This document shows positions 8,701-19,789 of a stretch of 35,682 nt of DNA, piece after piece. The stretch is from Paramacrobiotus metropolitanus (Eukaryota > Tardigrada > Eutardigrada > Parachela > Macrobiotidae). Position 1 is the stretch's first letter. Every line of letters begins with the position of its first letter. Where the stretch lies: assembly GCF_019649055.1 (NCBI RefSeq), contig NW_026570588.1, positions 1 through 35,682 of the forward strand, in the 5' to 3' direction. Made by a program: the position numbers and the translations under genes. The notes beneath the pieces were generated by a model. That model saw only the letters and a program-made list of their open reading frames with translations. It did no database searches and was not told where the DNA came from.

Positions 8701-10707
8701 ACATACAGTCATTTCAAAGTGGGACACGTGCCTTTGGTGACTGAAGCCGAGCCCGGTGCCCTAGTACAAGCCGACCAATAATTCAGTCAGCACACTGCAG
8801 TATTATTATCACATGACGGACTTTAACGGTCTTTCACCTAACGGTATGGAAAAGCAGCCGTTTGGCGTTAAAAGATCAACACGGGATAATGTTGGCAAAC
8901 AACGCCGTCCGATTGCGTATTATCTTTACCATCATGAGTAGCGGAGTTAATGTTTCGCTACCCACCAAGAAAGTGTCATGTTAGTGCCAGCGCTGCTACC
9001 ACGTAACCAGTTTGATTATGAATGACAGGTGTGCATTTGAAGACAGTCTGACAATGACAAAACTGACAAAATTGCCGCTGCAACATGTTTTCTGGTTTTG
9101 AAGAGCCGTCTAGTGTCCAGACTGCCACTAACTGGTTTCACTTTTCCCTGCTCTGAATTTGCTCGCCTTCCACACATGGTAGTGGTTGCGTGGTGGCAGC
9201 GCTGGCGCTAACATGACGCTTGCTGTGTGGGCAGCGAAACATAACCCCGCTACTCATGATGGTTAAAACAATACGCAATCGGACGGCGATGTTTGCCAAT
9301 AATACCGCATGTTGATCTTTTAACGCCGAATGGCTGCCGTTTCCATACCGTTATTTAGTGAAAAACCGTTGAATGAAACCGGTAAAGGTCACCACCGATT
9401 TTATCGCGTTCTACATGTACTATTCAAGTCAAGCGTTTTGGTGTGTGTACCTTTGGGTGTACAAGGTAAAGCAAACTTAGAATTGGATGCTAAATTTGAA
9501 TTATACGTCAATAATTGTACAGAAAGATGCAAACCGACGGGAAAGCCTAATGCTACTTACAGACTACTTTTAGCATTTTATGAAAGCTTTTACTTACAGT
9601 GCCGCCTCGTACAGGGCTGATTGTTCATCGGAAACAAAGACAGGAGCCCAGACTGCGGGTGACTTCCATGAACTTTTGCAGCTACTTTGAAGGTTGTCAA
9701 AGATCAGCATCCAGGCCTTCGCAAATTCCTGTTTTGATTGACCGGTCATCAAAACGCAAGGTCCTATCATTACCGCTCTGTCGCTGACTCCCAAAGACGC
9801 ATCATCAATCAAGTTGTCACTTCTGCTTGCATAGTTGGTACGCGTTAAACCAGGATGCCGCAGACAGGTAACCAGCAGATATTTCCCTGCCACAGTGTAA
9901 AGCACGTCAAAGAACAAGGCGGATTCTGGTAAACCGGAAGCTGTTGGCTCAAAACAAAATTTTGCAAACATGGCAGACTGAGTTGGGATTGCCACAAGAA
10001 CCAGAGCATTCTTTTCCCCCTTTTCCTTTATGTCCGCATGCAAAATGGTTACGTTCTGCTCCAGTAACAAGTCCATCAAAGTTGTTTCAGCAGCTAATTT
10101 TCTCTCTCTTGCCTTCACATTCGCGATTTGCCTTCTGTTATGTGGCACAGTAAAAACATTACAAGTCTTCTCCGCGGATTGTTCTTGAATTGCCGCCAAC
10201 ATTTCAATGTCATTCAGATTCGGATTTTCATCGAAATGCTCTTTGACGAGTGGCTTTGCTAGAACAGCATTTGGCTGAAAGGCTGTTTTTTCTTCCCCTC
10301 GCTTGCTCGGTTTGACAATGAATTCGTACGGCTTAACCGACTTTTGTCCACGTGCCCAGCGGTATTCTATGGCCGCTATTCCCAGGTTTGGCCCATCTTT
10401 TGGAATATATATTCGTTTCTTGAAAACAGGGCAGTCTTCGTTCTTGTATGACCAAACTTCTGTGGAACGGGGCGTGATTTTATGACCGTATTGATACCAC
10501 CGGCACCCAGATTCCAAACGAAGTGTTGTGTGCGAATCTAATGGTTTCATTGCAACCAGAAATACACCAATGCTCCGGAAGCCGAACGGTGCGCTACGGT
10601 TGATGAATGGCGTGGATTCGGCAAAATTTTCATGCAGCAAGCCGTCACAAAAATCCCAGCGATCGTCGATGCGTGCGGGAACTTCATAGTACTTCCACTC
10701 TCGAAAT
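5710..10707 (-). CDS. Mutator-like (MULE) transposase with WRKY-like and SWIM domains
   Basis: Two large exons on the minus strand: 10707-9598, after acceptor TTTTGCCTGCTGTTAG, and 6937-5710. They are joined by a GT-AG intron (donor ACT|GTAAGT, acceptor GCTTTAG|G) that restores one frame of about 780 codons. Counting from the first in-frame codon at 10721: residues 72-128 hold a WRKY-like block (RWYQYGHK, then CPVFKKR). Asp272 (FFDVLYT) and Asp365 (VSDEQSALYEA) are candidate catalytic Asps, Cys386/His390 form the C-x3-H typical of MULEs, and Glu497 (NNATETANS) is the candidate catalytic Glu. Residues 672-685 are a SWIM zinc motif C-x-C-x8-C-x-H. The Lys-rich tail may be an NLS. MULE transposases excise and insert DNA elements. 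The core seems intact, so it may be functional or domesticated. No start codon is seen; an upstream exon is likely. Confidence 0.85.
6938..9597 (-). other. Intron of the MULE transposase gene
   Basis: 2660 bp between the two transposase exons, with GTAAGT at the donor and TTATGCTTTAG at the acceptor. It contains an inverted-repeat element (8824-9371) and a near-perfect small palindrome at 7962-7982 (GAACTTCTTA / TAAGAAGTTC). The ORFs inside it show no recognisable domain. The intron assignment rests on restoration of the MULE reading frame across it. Confidence 0.75.
8824..9371. repeat. Inverted-repeat element inside the transposase intron
   Basis: Left arm about 8824-9010, right arm about 9174-9371. 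Landmarks shared in inverted orientation include TAACGGTATGGAAA, GGCGTTAAAAGATCAACA, CGCCGTCCGATTGCGTATT, CATCATGAGTAGCGG and GCCAGCGCTGC. Both ends carry a second AACGGT word outside the first, giving repeated subterminal motifs. Arms near 190 bp with a 160 bp centre fit a MITE or foldback element. It could be a non-autonomous partner of the MULE, but I did not match it to the transposase gene ends. Confidence 0.75.
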
Positions 10708-10803
10708 CTAACAGCAGGCAAAATACGTTAGAAATTGACAATTAACTACGAGTAGGAAAAATGCACGTGGTGTACATTCAGCAGACCGGAGCGCAGCAAT
10801 TCC

Positions 10804-10850
10804 TTTGAGTACTGTATTACTGTATAATACATTTTACTACAGTACTCAAA
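10804..10850. repeat. Hairpin, 13-bp perfect arms
   Basis: TTTGAGTACTGTA (10804-10816) and its reverse complement (10838-10850) flank a 21-nt AT-rich loop. It lies upstream of the first recognised transposase exon. Confidence 0.75.
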
Positions 10851-12049
10851 CTTAGTTTTAAGCACTTAATTATCTGATCTTCCAGTATACTTTACTATAT
10901 GTATATGTAGAATAATAAAATTTTATATTATTTTGCAAACGACTTAGCAACATACTGTAAACATGACAACTTCCAATTACTGGTTGGAAATGGCTTTTGT
11001 AACAACCTTTCGTAACGACCTTTCGTAACGGACAGAAATCGACGAAAGTATTAGTCTTGAATACAAAGGACCTTCGCTACGCTCCGGTCGATTGCCAAAA
11101 TATATAGAACCCCAGCCCTTGACAGCACTTCTGAATAACCTAAGAGGGGAAATACTACGGTAGAGACGTATTGGGAAATGTTCAACTCGCTCCAAGTGTA
11201 CTGCGCGGCGATTCATATTAATCATATGTGCTGCCTGCCTAGTTATTGGAATCAGGTAAATTGCAAATGTGCTCATACAGTGTGCTAGTTCTTGAGCTCA
11301 AAATAAGTTTCCAAGTCCAAAAGGGTTGCTGCAGAGTAATTTACAGTACACATAAACACGTCAAGACCGAGACATCGGGGGCAGAATAACCCGTTTCTAA
11401 CCAGTAGGAAATAACGCTTCCCGATAATTTATAATAAGTTCTCTGTTAAATCGGTAACCCGGCATTGGTCGAAGGGAATTTGCCGACAATCATTGATTCG
11501 AACACACGCGATATCGACCGGTCACGAACCCGAACTAGCTGTTGCTCTCGCATTTGTTCTTGAGCCGGTCGCTGATTTGTTAGTCGACAAAATGTCCGTG
11601 TCCACGTTTAATAGTGGCGTATGCTACTAACATGTTAACCATAGGCAGAGCTAATCCCACAAAGTAGCATTTAACAACCTCCCAACATCACAAACACAAA
11701 CAAGTAAAGCGAACTGCGAACAGAACTGTGTTTAAAGTTTGCTATTGGTATCTCTGCGCTTGTTTTACTCGACCGGAAGGCGAAGTTCTTCTGAATTCAG
11801 GAAAAAGATGCGAAAATGTATCGGTGTCCGTTACGAAGTTCGTTACGGAAGTAACATGCAAGACGTCACCGATTACGGAAGCACCATCTATGTCATCACT
11901 CATCATCATTGCCAAGCATAATATCATCGATGGCTGCTATGACGCCCCGGGACTATACAGGCATGCATGCAAAAACTTATCTGTGCGTGTACGGGAGCTG
12001 GTAACGGAAGACAGCAAAGTTTTAAGAAGATCAAGTAATAACTAAACTT
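10851..12049. other. No recognised gene; possible 5' region of the transposase gene
   Basis: A 99-codon minus ORF (10977-11276) and a 105-codon plus ORF (11728-12045) are present without recognisable domains or convincing splice sites. An upstream exon or promoter of the transposase would be expected here, but I cannot point to it. Confidence 0.35.
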
Positions 12050-12262
12050 TTGGTGCACAATCACGCATTTAAACGTTTCGCTCATTTTAATTCGCCATAT
12101 TTCGGCAACCGGATACTGCGCGCGCCCACAGTTTTCGGCACAATGTGTATAACCACGTAGCTTTAGAATGATATAAAAATATTATAAAAAAGTGATCCTG
12201 AGTGCGCGACAGCGAATGTTTTAATACACGTATACCTTTTATGGCACCATGTAGCGGCTTAT
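12050..12262. repeat. R1 repeat, single right-hand arm
   Basis: The run TTCGGCAACCGGATACTGCG, then CGTAGCTTTAGAATGAT, GAGTGCGCGACAGCGAA and the terminus GCACCATGTAGCGGCTT follows the same order as the copy at 17200-17440 and the right arm at 14825-15130. No left arm is recognisable. Confidence 0.6.
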
Positions 12263-13646
12263 TTTCCTTAAAGACACCTAGTTACCTAAGAGCTAAGAGC
12301 CAAAACGAAACGGTTTCATGCCTAGTTACAGATGACTGGTAAATCTTGTAAAATTGTTGCACCAAAGTTAGCACCGCGCAAACGTCAATGATGAAACGTT
12401 AAGTGTGTACCGCGATGGACTGCACCTCCAAACTCTCCGTTGTTGCAGTGCGCAATAACTAGCTGCCAGCTGTACACGCCGACATATTGTTATTGTCTGG
12501 CTGTGTTGTTCCGGGTTGCACATGTGTTGGCACGGACGATTATGATTCATCTAATAATTTTATTGTCCATAATTAAATACGTTGTATTGCTAGTACTTCC
12601 GTATACCATCTAATGCTTCATTAGACGTACAATTTCATCGTCAGCGGATAGACGAAACTGCAAGTCTGTAGTGCAGATTTGAATTTACTGCAAGCTGATT
12701 GCAAGATTAACAGCAGAAAGGCTCTTCCCCTTTTGACCGGAAAACTGATTTTATCACATGCATAAGGGTTTAACGTCAATGGGAAGCCGCTGGACTTCCA
12801 CGCCGACTCTGTTTCATTATCACCGGGGCTTACATCACTGGGTTTATTAGTGGCGCCAATAGGAAGCCGCTCGGTCTACTGCCTTCAGGCAGACGCTGAT
12901 ACTGGTCCGTGTACTGGCTGTACACATATTGTATACACATATTCAGTTTTCTAAGGAGTAAGACGCAGAGAATACCGTTCTTTGGTGTCCGGTACGCGAA
13001 TCATTATTGTAATGGCCGGAATGCACACACGTTAAAATATTGCACTGTTTGTTTTGGCACAACCCACAGCAAACATTTCAACTTTATTACTACCATTGTA
13101 TAGTATCACAAGTTTCTGCCTTAAGTTTGCTTTTGTACTGTGTTAAATTATTTGCTTTTAATACAGCGTAGCAATTTCTACTTTTATAGCCTTAAAAGGT
13201 GCATAAAAGGCACCCTGCACCTCTTTTCACATTGTGCACCCCTTTTGCACCCTGTTTTCGACTGACGGTTTCAGTTGAGAAGACTGCACCTACTGCATGC
13301 ACCAAGCAACCGGCCGATTTGATTAAATTTCGCTAGTTTTGATTTTGCTACTGACAAGCTTAAAACAGGGAAAACATGGAAGTAAAAAATGAATTTTTGA
13401 GAGTCAAGCAATTAGCTGCCCGAATTAACGCCGGTTAAATGTTTTTTCTTTTGGACAATTTTCTTTTTCGACGGTTGAAATTTATGTTTCTTTTGATTGC
13501 TTGTAGCATAAGATCCGCAACAAGATCTATATCGTTTGCATACCACTAAAACTGGCATCCAGGCAAAACAGAGAAAGAAACTTTTGGCATGCCCTTTGTT
13601 TTTCATTTAATCACTACAATTTTATCCCGAAACAACAATATCTGCC
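12263..13646. other. No recognised gene; 3' flank of the Ser/acid-rich gene
   Basis: A short tandem (TACACATATTG followed by TACACATATTC near 12921-12945) and CACC/CCTTTT-rich sequence near 13195-13255. The Lys-rich minus ORF 13412-13606 follows an acceptor-like sequence, but its frame does not join the gene at 13647. Confidence 0.35.
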
Positions 13647-16600
13647 TTACTTCCGTAATTTCGGTTGATCGTTATCATCAATTAGCGCGACAGTGTTATC
13701 AGCTTCGACACCCGATTCACTTTCTTCAAGAACGCTTGGACATCTGTAAGAGAACACATTTCTGACGCTAAGCATACCCGCAATGTCAATGGTTCATAAT
13801 TCTGAGCACTAGTTTAAGCACGCAATGCTGTTGATGTGAATCTTTCGAAATAGGCAGTTAAAGTATGTGAGATCTTCAAAGTTTATTTCTTCTCCCAGCA
13901 CTGTACACCATGTGCCATTGTTGTGTCTGATGGATTCAACTTCGATTTTAGGCAACTTTGCAAGGCGTCATTCTGGCGCCGCCGTATGACCGTAAAGTTT
14001 TTATTTTTAGGCAGTAACATTTAGGCTGGTTATGAATATCAGACAAATTGCACTTGCACATTTATAGTTTAAATAATAGAAATTTTCAAGAGAAACGCTA
14101 AAGGTAGGTGCCAGAAATTTATAAAACTAATTCTTTTTAATGTCGGCATCTCCATCCGCGTCCGATTTATGAAATGTTTTATTTCATTGCAGAAATCCAA
14201 TTTTTACTAACAAATGCAATCTAAACATAGTTTTTATACATTAATACCCTTTAGGCTATGCAACTGCTGAGTAAGACGAAGTGGACGCCATGCACATTTT
14301 TACATTATGCAAAATGCGCATTTGTATTCGTTGATAGCTTTTTTCCACAGCATGTGGCGCAGCTGACACTTGTTGTAGGTGCTATTATCTTTGCATGACT
14401 GGGCACATTCCTACCGGCAAGCAGTCATATCAAGGGAAGTGGCCCGGTACATGGTACCAGATTCGTGTACAATGCACAATACAATTACATGCACGAAACC
14501 TTTCACTTTCGCGCACAACCAAATACATTTTTGATTCGGTTTATGACATTCTACAGCCAGAAAATTTGCATACACTTGCATGAAAACCGTTTGTGCGCGC
14601 AACATCCGCTTCGGGAGTTGTGGCTGCTATGACCGTTCATGCATTCAGGATTTCAGGTGTACCGAAAGTCTCATTACGGACCGATTTTAACTCAGATTGT
14701 CACGTAAATGCACATGGATCTGAACACCAATCCAGACTTTCATGATTTTTTTTTCACATTGTAAAATAAATTTTAAAATTTTCGAAATTGATTCTAAAAT
14801 TTTAAAACCTCCTAAAACAGTGGATCGGTGTAAAAGCGTAATGTGCATTTATGTACGTTATGTTCGTGGTTATGTGCATTTACGTGCAAAATTTGAGGAG
14901 ATCGGTCCATAATGAGACTTTTGGTACACTTGAATGCATTGAACTTTTTGAAATTTTTTTGCAGCCATAACTCCCGAACCGGATGTTGCGCGCATAAAGG
15001 TTTTTTGCGCCACTGTATATTTTGGCTGCAGAATGTCATTAACCGAAACAAAATGTGTTTGGGAGTGGGCGAAAGCGAAAGTTTTCGAGCTTGTACACAA
15101 ATTTGGCACCATGTACCGTACTGTGAGCGCTGTGCAAGTGATTATAGCATTTGCCAGTGCGCTAAACGTAACGACAATGCAGCATAAGCAAGCAAAATAG
15201 TAGCTGCGGTATTAAGCCTGAAGAAAAGCTGGATGTTTTCAGTTTTTGCTAACGAACGGGAGAACTAGAAATCATTGTTTTTATTCCAAACGTGCGCGCG
15301 CTAGTACTTGACCATTGTAGTACAAGGCATGTTAATGAACAAAAAAATGTGAAAAAAAAGAGAAATAAACTGTTTACCTCTCGCGCGGTGACATTAATTC
15401 GGTAATATCACTGTCTGAGATGGACATCGACCGCTGACGAACACCACTGTGGTACCTGTAGATAAAAGTCGCAATTTATTCGAAAGTATTTTAAGCACAC
15501 TGCCGTATCTCAATTATTTACCAACGAATTCGTACCGCTAAGCAGCTAATTAACAGAAAAACTGCATTACACAAAACAAGCAGCTTCCAGTAGTGCTGCG
15601 ACCCACTTCTTACCCTTTCTGTGGCGAACCTAAAATCTCAATGTCGGTTTTCGGAGGGCCTAACAAACGGTTACGAGCGCGATGAGAAAACAAAGGACTT
15701 CTGCGGCTGTAAGTACACATGGAAAGGTCAGGGCTTTCTTACCAATGTACGTAAAAACTAAAAACACAGTGTGAAGTTTCCGAAACGTTACCTTTTTTTG
15801 GGCTCCGGCGATTCCAGATTCTCTTCATGTAACAAGTCCTCTTCATCGAACGGGTAACAAGTCCTCTTCATCGAGGTGCTGACGTTTTCCAAGCAAGCTG
15901 CCAGGTCTGCAGAAAACAGCGGGCTTGCGGTTACATGGCTTAAATATAGTTACAGAAGTTACAGGAACTTCCAAAATGCTTAAGAAAACACCAGTTAAAT
16001 GACCCAGTATTCTGATTACGTGTGCGTAGTCGTTGATTGGCTTTTCAGGGTTAAAGGTAGAATGTTTAGGAATAAATATTGGCCGCGCGATTTCTAAATC
16101 CTATGCAAACGGTAATTTTTGAATCACTCTCTATTTTGGGAAAATCTTTCACACGAGGAAACTTAAATTCCCACAGCCGTAACAATTCTGGCATCGCTCT
16201 TAGAGCTAATTTACGGACTTTCAGTCTTTTTCCAATATAAAAGCTGACGGTTTCGCAGAAATGTCCAAGCAAATGAGATTCTAAATTGACCAAAGCGAAG
16301 ACTCCAATTTAGGCCCATAAAGTAAGATATGGCACTTTCGAACATGGTTATTTTTTTGGATCAACATTTTTGGCTTGTGGTCCCGTAGGCCACCGTAGGC
16401 AAATGCAGCCTCCGTCACTACTTGTAGTCTTTTAGTGACCGGCAGTTATCTGTGTGGCATTTTGTAGCAACCGATAATCTCGCGTAGTTTTTGAATTTTG
16501 GGTAGCCGCGAGTATTCTGTGTATGTGTAGTTTGTAGAGTTTTTTGTATTCACAGGTAGTCAGCGTGGTTGCTGTGGTTTTCGGTAGTCACCGATATAGC

Positions 16601-19197
16601 TATATATATTTCGGTGGTCAATGTTTAATTACCTGTATAAAAGGTGCTTTAAATTTGTTTTTGTTGCTACAGTTTTCCAGGACTTATCAGAAGTTTAGGC
16701 TTGCAAAACAAGCCTGTTTAAGCCTTAAAGCCTGTTTAAGCCTGCAAAATTTAAGAAATTTAAAAAAACCAAAAAACAGATTAAAAAAATCAAAGAACCT
16801 CAAGAAATTTGAGAACTCTAGGATTAATACTGTGGGCCCAAGAATTAGTCGTGTAGGAAGTGAGCCATACGACTTCAGTGCGACGAAACAAAACTGCAAT
16901 AATTACAAAAGACTACATGGACTACCGGTGGCTACACAAACTACAGGATACTACACAAAATTGCAGCTGCGTGGAACAAAATGGACTACCGGTGGCTAAG
17001 AGACTACACAAAACTATCAGATCCATAGCATTTTTTTCCGATTTTAAAATGAATTTCAAAAGTTTTAAAAATCATTTTAAAATTATGGGGAAATGCTATG
17101 AACTTAAAATTGGTTTACTTTCGACTTTATGGCCATGTTCATTTTGCAGCAAAGTTTCAGTAAGATCGGGTAATTACCAGACTTGTACACAACAATGCAT
17201 GACTTGTATTTTGGTACTTGTACACAACAATACATTTAAACTTTTCACCCATTTTAGTACGCCATATCTTGGCAAAGGGATGTTGCGCGCGCAAATGGTT
17301 TTCAAAACAATGCATACAAATCATTTAGCTTTGGAACGACACAAAGTATTACAAAAAAGTGATTCGGAGTGCGCGAAAGCGAAAGTTTTAGTGTATGTAT
17401 CCCACTTTTGACACAATGTACCGGGCCATTTACATTAAAAGAAACGGCTCAGCCTGTGTAACCAATTACATTGAGGTCTATACATCAGGACATTATCCTG
17501 TGTTTGCGGGTATTTCATTACAGATACATGGAAAATTGCCCTATGTAGCAAGTAATTTGTGTCGATGCTTCAAAACCGGAGCACGCACGCGGCATTCTGT
17601 TGTAATAAAAAAAAAACAGAAATACAAATGCATAAGTAAGTACAAAAATTTAAAGTTGTAAATTGTAGTACACCGGAACAAACTGTAGTACAGATATGGA
17701 TAGATGTTCACTCGTCGTAATATGCTCCCTAGCCTTGCCACCGCAATGATATTAATTTTCAGTTGTTCGAGGGGATATTACCTCACTTTCGGTTTGCATT
17801 TATTCCATTCAAAGAAACTTAAATAATATTTTAGTTGCCCATGGGCCATCCCGTATATTTCTCGTTGAGAAAGGATTTAAATAAACTAAAATACTGACTA
17901 ATAGACGTAACCAAGCAAAACTGTCATCGACAACAAGAAGCTACGTACGTATGTATACGCCCCTTATTTAGCAAAAGATGAAAACGTAGAACGTCAGTCT
18001 GAATAATTTTGCGTCAAACGGTTTTACGGAGCATTACTGCGAACGGAATTTTGTGTCTTACAATTCATCAGTAGAAAAAATTTCTAAAATAAATACAAAA
18101 AATATTTACTTGCCTGAAACTTTCCGCAGCTGCTTCAACCGTATCCGACTCATGCCCCGTCAGACTGAAACTATCTTCCAGACTTGCGTCTCTAGCCCTG
18201 CAGACCATAGTGCTCATGTAGATACACTAATAAATTAAAATCATTTCCATTTGGCAGTACAGTATCCCATGCAAATTTCATTACTGCTGCTCACGTTTAA
18301 ATCTGCTGAATAAAACTGACCTAAGATTTAGAAAATAACTATTTCAAGTTGAAAAATTATCTTTTTAATTTTGACGAAATCTGTGTCGTTGATCTTGTTT
18401 GTTGTTTACTGTTTATGAAGTGAAGCGTTCCTTGCTAGCCGTGGCGGCGGTTTATTTCAAAAAACAGTAAAATAGAGGCCTTTTTTTAAAAAAACAACAG
18501 AAGAAAACCTTAAAAATAAAATTCTAAAATTTTGAAGCATACAGAAAATCCCAAATTTCGAGCACGCTAATTTCGAGCACGCACGCTTTCGTATGCCCGT
18601 AATAAGTGAAAACACAAATTGTTATCAATAACATGAAACTTTGATGCCACTGCATATCTTTATCGACTAAATTTTTGATGAAATCCAGAGTATGAGTTTA
18701 CGTTTGTGCAATCGCTTTAGGACAAATGACCCATATTATTTAACAATTCTAATTTAAATTAACTGCTTGGCTGCATGAAACCTTACCTGCCAGTGCTTGT
18801 TGCTGGCAGTAAATCATCAAGTGCGCTTAGTTCGTCACTTCTACGGTTCTCTCCAAACATGTCCTCATCCTACATCAGAAATCTTCAGTGGATGTTACAT
18901 ATAAGCGATTGGGCGAAAATGCTTACGGAATCCGTATAAGAGAACATTTCTCCCGAATGGATGATTTTTCCCATATTACGATAACACAGACCACAATGCT
19001 ACTGTTCCATCGAATACTTGATTACGAGATACAAAAAAGAAGATAAAACGAACACATTTTATCCCATTTACAGAAGACAGATCATTAAGCACAACGGAAC
19101 GGTAATGGGAAGACCTAACAATAATGCGTACTTGATTCGTAGTGTTTGATGGTCCTGACAGCTGCCTTGTTGAAGCGGTTCGCTCATGATGCGGCAC
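13647..19197 (-). CDS. Multi-exon Ser/acid-rich protein, probably nuclear; frame broken by a 25-bp duplication
   Basis: Exons in transcript order: about 19197-19132 (tentative start, donor TCAA|GTACGC), 18869-18787, 18197-18114, 15906-15792, 15706-15614, 15455-15378 and 13743-13647 (TAA). From 18787 on, every junction is phase 2. Exon lengths 84, 93 and 78 are multiples of three, and 115 becomes 90 without the duplicated 25 bp, so the model checks itself. The product (about 200 residues) is rich in Ser, Asp and Glu, with SP sites (LESPEPKKSRRSPLF, ILGSPQK, ELMSPRE), a KKSRR basic patch suggesting an NLS, and no globular fold I recognise. The 18114 donor is GC (TTTCAG|GCAAGT). As it stands, the duplication at 15829-15878 leads to a stop soon after the second DEEDLL-coding unit is entered. 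The family is not recognised; a phosphorylated nuclear regulator is an inference. Confidence 0.7.
14425..15130. repeat. R1 foldback element, full palindrome of about 700 bp
   Basis: The left arm (about 14430-14740) begins GTGGCCCGGTACATGGTACC and continues through TTCGTGTAC, CTTTCGC, GGTTTATGACATTCTACAGC, GTGCGCGCAACATCCG, AGTCTCATTA and CGTAAATGCACAT. The right arm (about 14825-15130) carries all of these in reverse order and reverse complement. The centre (14740-14825) is AT-rich. It lies in an intron of the Ser/acid-rich gene. Confidence 0.85.
15829..15878. repeat. 25-bp tandem duplication inside a coding exon
   Basis: GTAACAAGTCCTCTTCATCG plus one base at 15829-15849 recurs identically at 15854-15874, giving a period of 25 bp. 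The exon it lies in (15792-15906) is 115 bp, and its phase-2 to phase-2 joints require a multiple of three. The extra 25 bp therefore shifts the frame. Confidence 0.9.
16380..17010. repeat. Repeat-rich block with inverted TAGTC/GACTA motifs
   Basis: The left part (16380-16625) is rich in GTAGTC, GTAGTTTGTAG and CACCGA words. The right part (16905-17000) holds two copies of ATGGACTACCGGTGGCT (16917 and 16981) with CACAAACTAC between, which are inverted forms of the left-hand words. The middle holds AAGCCTGTTTAAGCC tandem words and A-rich sequence. This looks like a degenerate inverted-repeat element in an intron of the Ser/acid-rich gene. Confidence 0.4.
17025..17099. repeat. AT-rich imperfect hairpin
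   Basis: ATAGCATTT...ATTTTAAAATGA (from 17025) is mirrored by TCATTTTAAAAT...AAATGCTAT (to 17099), with small mismatches. Confidence 0.6.
17200..17440. repeat. R1 repeat, single right-hand arm
   Basis: Contains GGGATGTTGCGCGCGCAAAT, ACAAATCATTTAGCTTTGGA, AGTGCGCGAAAGCGAAAGTT and the terminus ACAATGTACCGGGCCATT, in the order seen in the other R1 arms. A short direct repeat, ACTTGTACACAACAAT, occurs twice just before it (17182 and 17217). Confidence 0.65.
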
Positions 19198-19789
19198 CAG
19201 GTGCTTTGATCTTGCACCGCGCAGCGCCTTTTTTGTTTCATTCAGTATACCGGCGCTTTGATTTTGTTAATGTTCGTTCAGACTTGTTTGCGCTTGTGTA
19301 CAAAGAGGAGTATCCTCATAATTGTCATTTTGCTGCAGAATCCCCGCTTACCTGATTATTCATTTATGCACCATGGTATTTAATTATGACTGTTTGTTTC
19401 ACACTGACAATAGTGAGTGTAGTACATGCAGAGTACATCAGTGGGCAAGGCATCTACTGTAAATTGACTGTCAGGTTTCCTACGTTATGACTGTAATCGT
19501 TCTACACGTTGGCTTGTGATCCGTCAAATGCTGGATATTACGAGCTAAATTTTACTTCAGAGTTCAGTAAGTAACACCGCCAAGTCTCCCCATATTCCTG
19601 ATGTACGAACACTGTTTTTAGGAAGCCTGTTACTGTACTGTCTGTACGGTTTTAATTACTGTCCACACTGTTTATTTACTTCGTCGGGCATATGCCGGTA
19701 GCCAGAGTTGAACTTTCAGCGGTCACAACTTAAGTCCCAAGTAGACACCGAAAGCCAGAGTTTGTTTGCCGAAGCTGAATGTATGGTAG
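19198..19789. other. No secure gene; possible 5' end of the Ser/acid-rich gene
   Basis: A minus-strand ATGAATAATCAG|GTAAGC near 19350 has the form of a first-exon donor in phase 0. It could start the Ser/acid-rich gene, but the matching acceptor before 19197 lacks a pyrimidine tract. Otherwise nothing is recognised. Confidence 0.3.

Noticed and set aside
9330-9620. Plus ORF of 96 codons
   Set aside because: It begins inside the inverted-repeat element and runs antisense into the transposase exon; no domain.
10977-11276. Minus ORF of 99 codons as an upstream transposase exon
   Set aside because: No start context, splice donor or zinc-finger pattern linking it to the exon at 10707.
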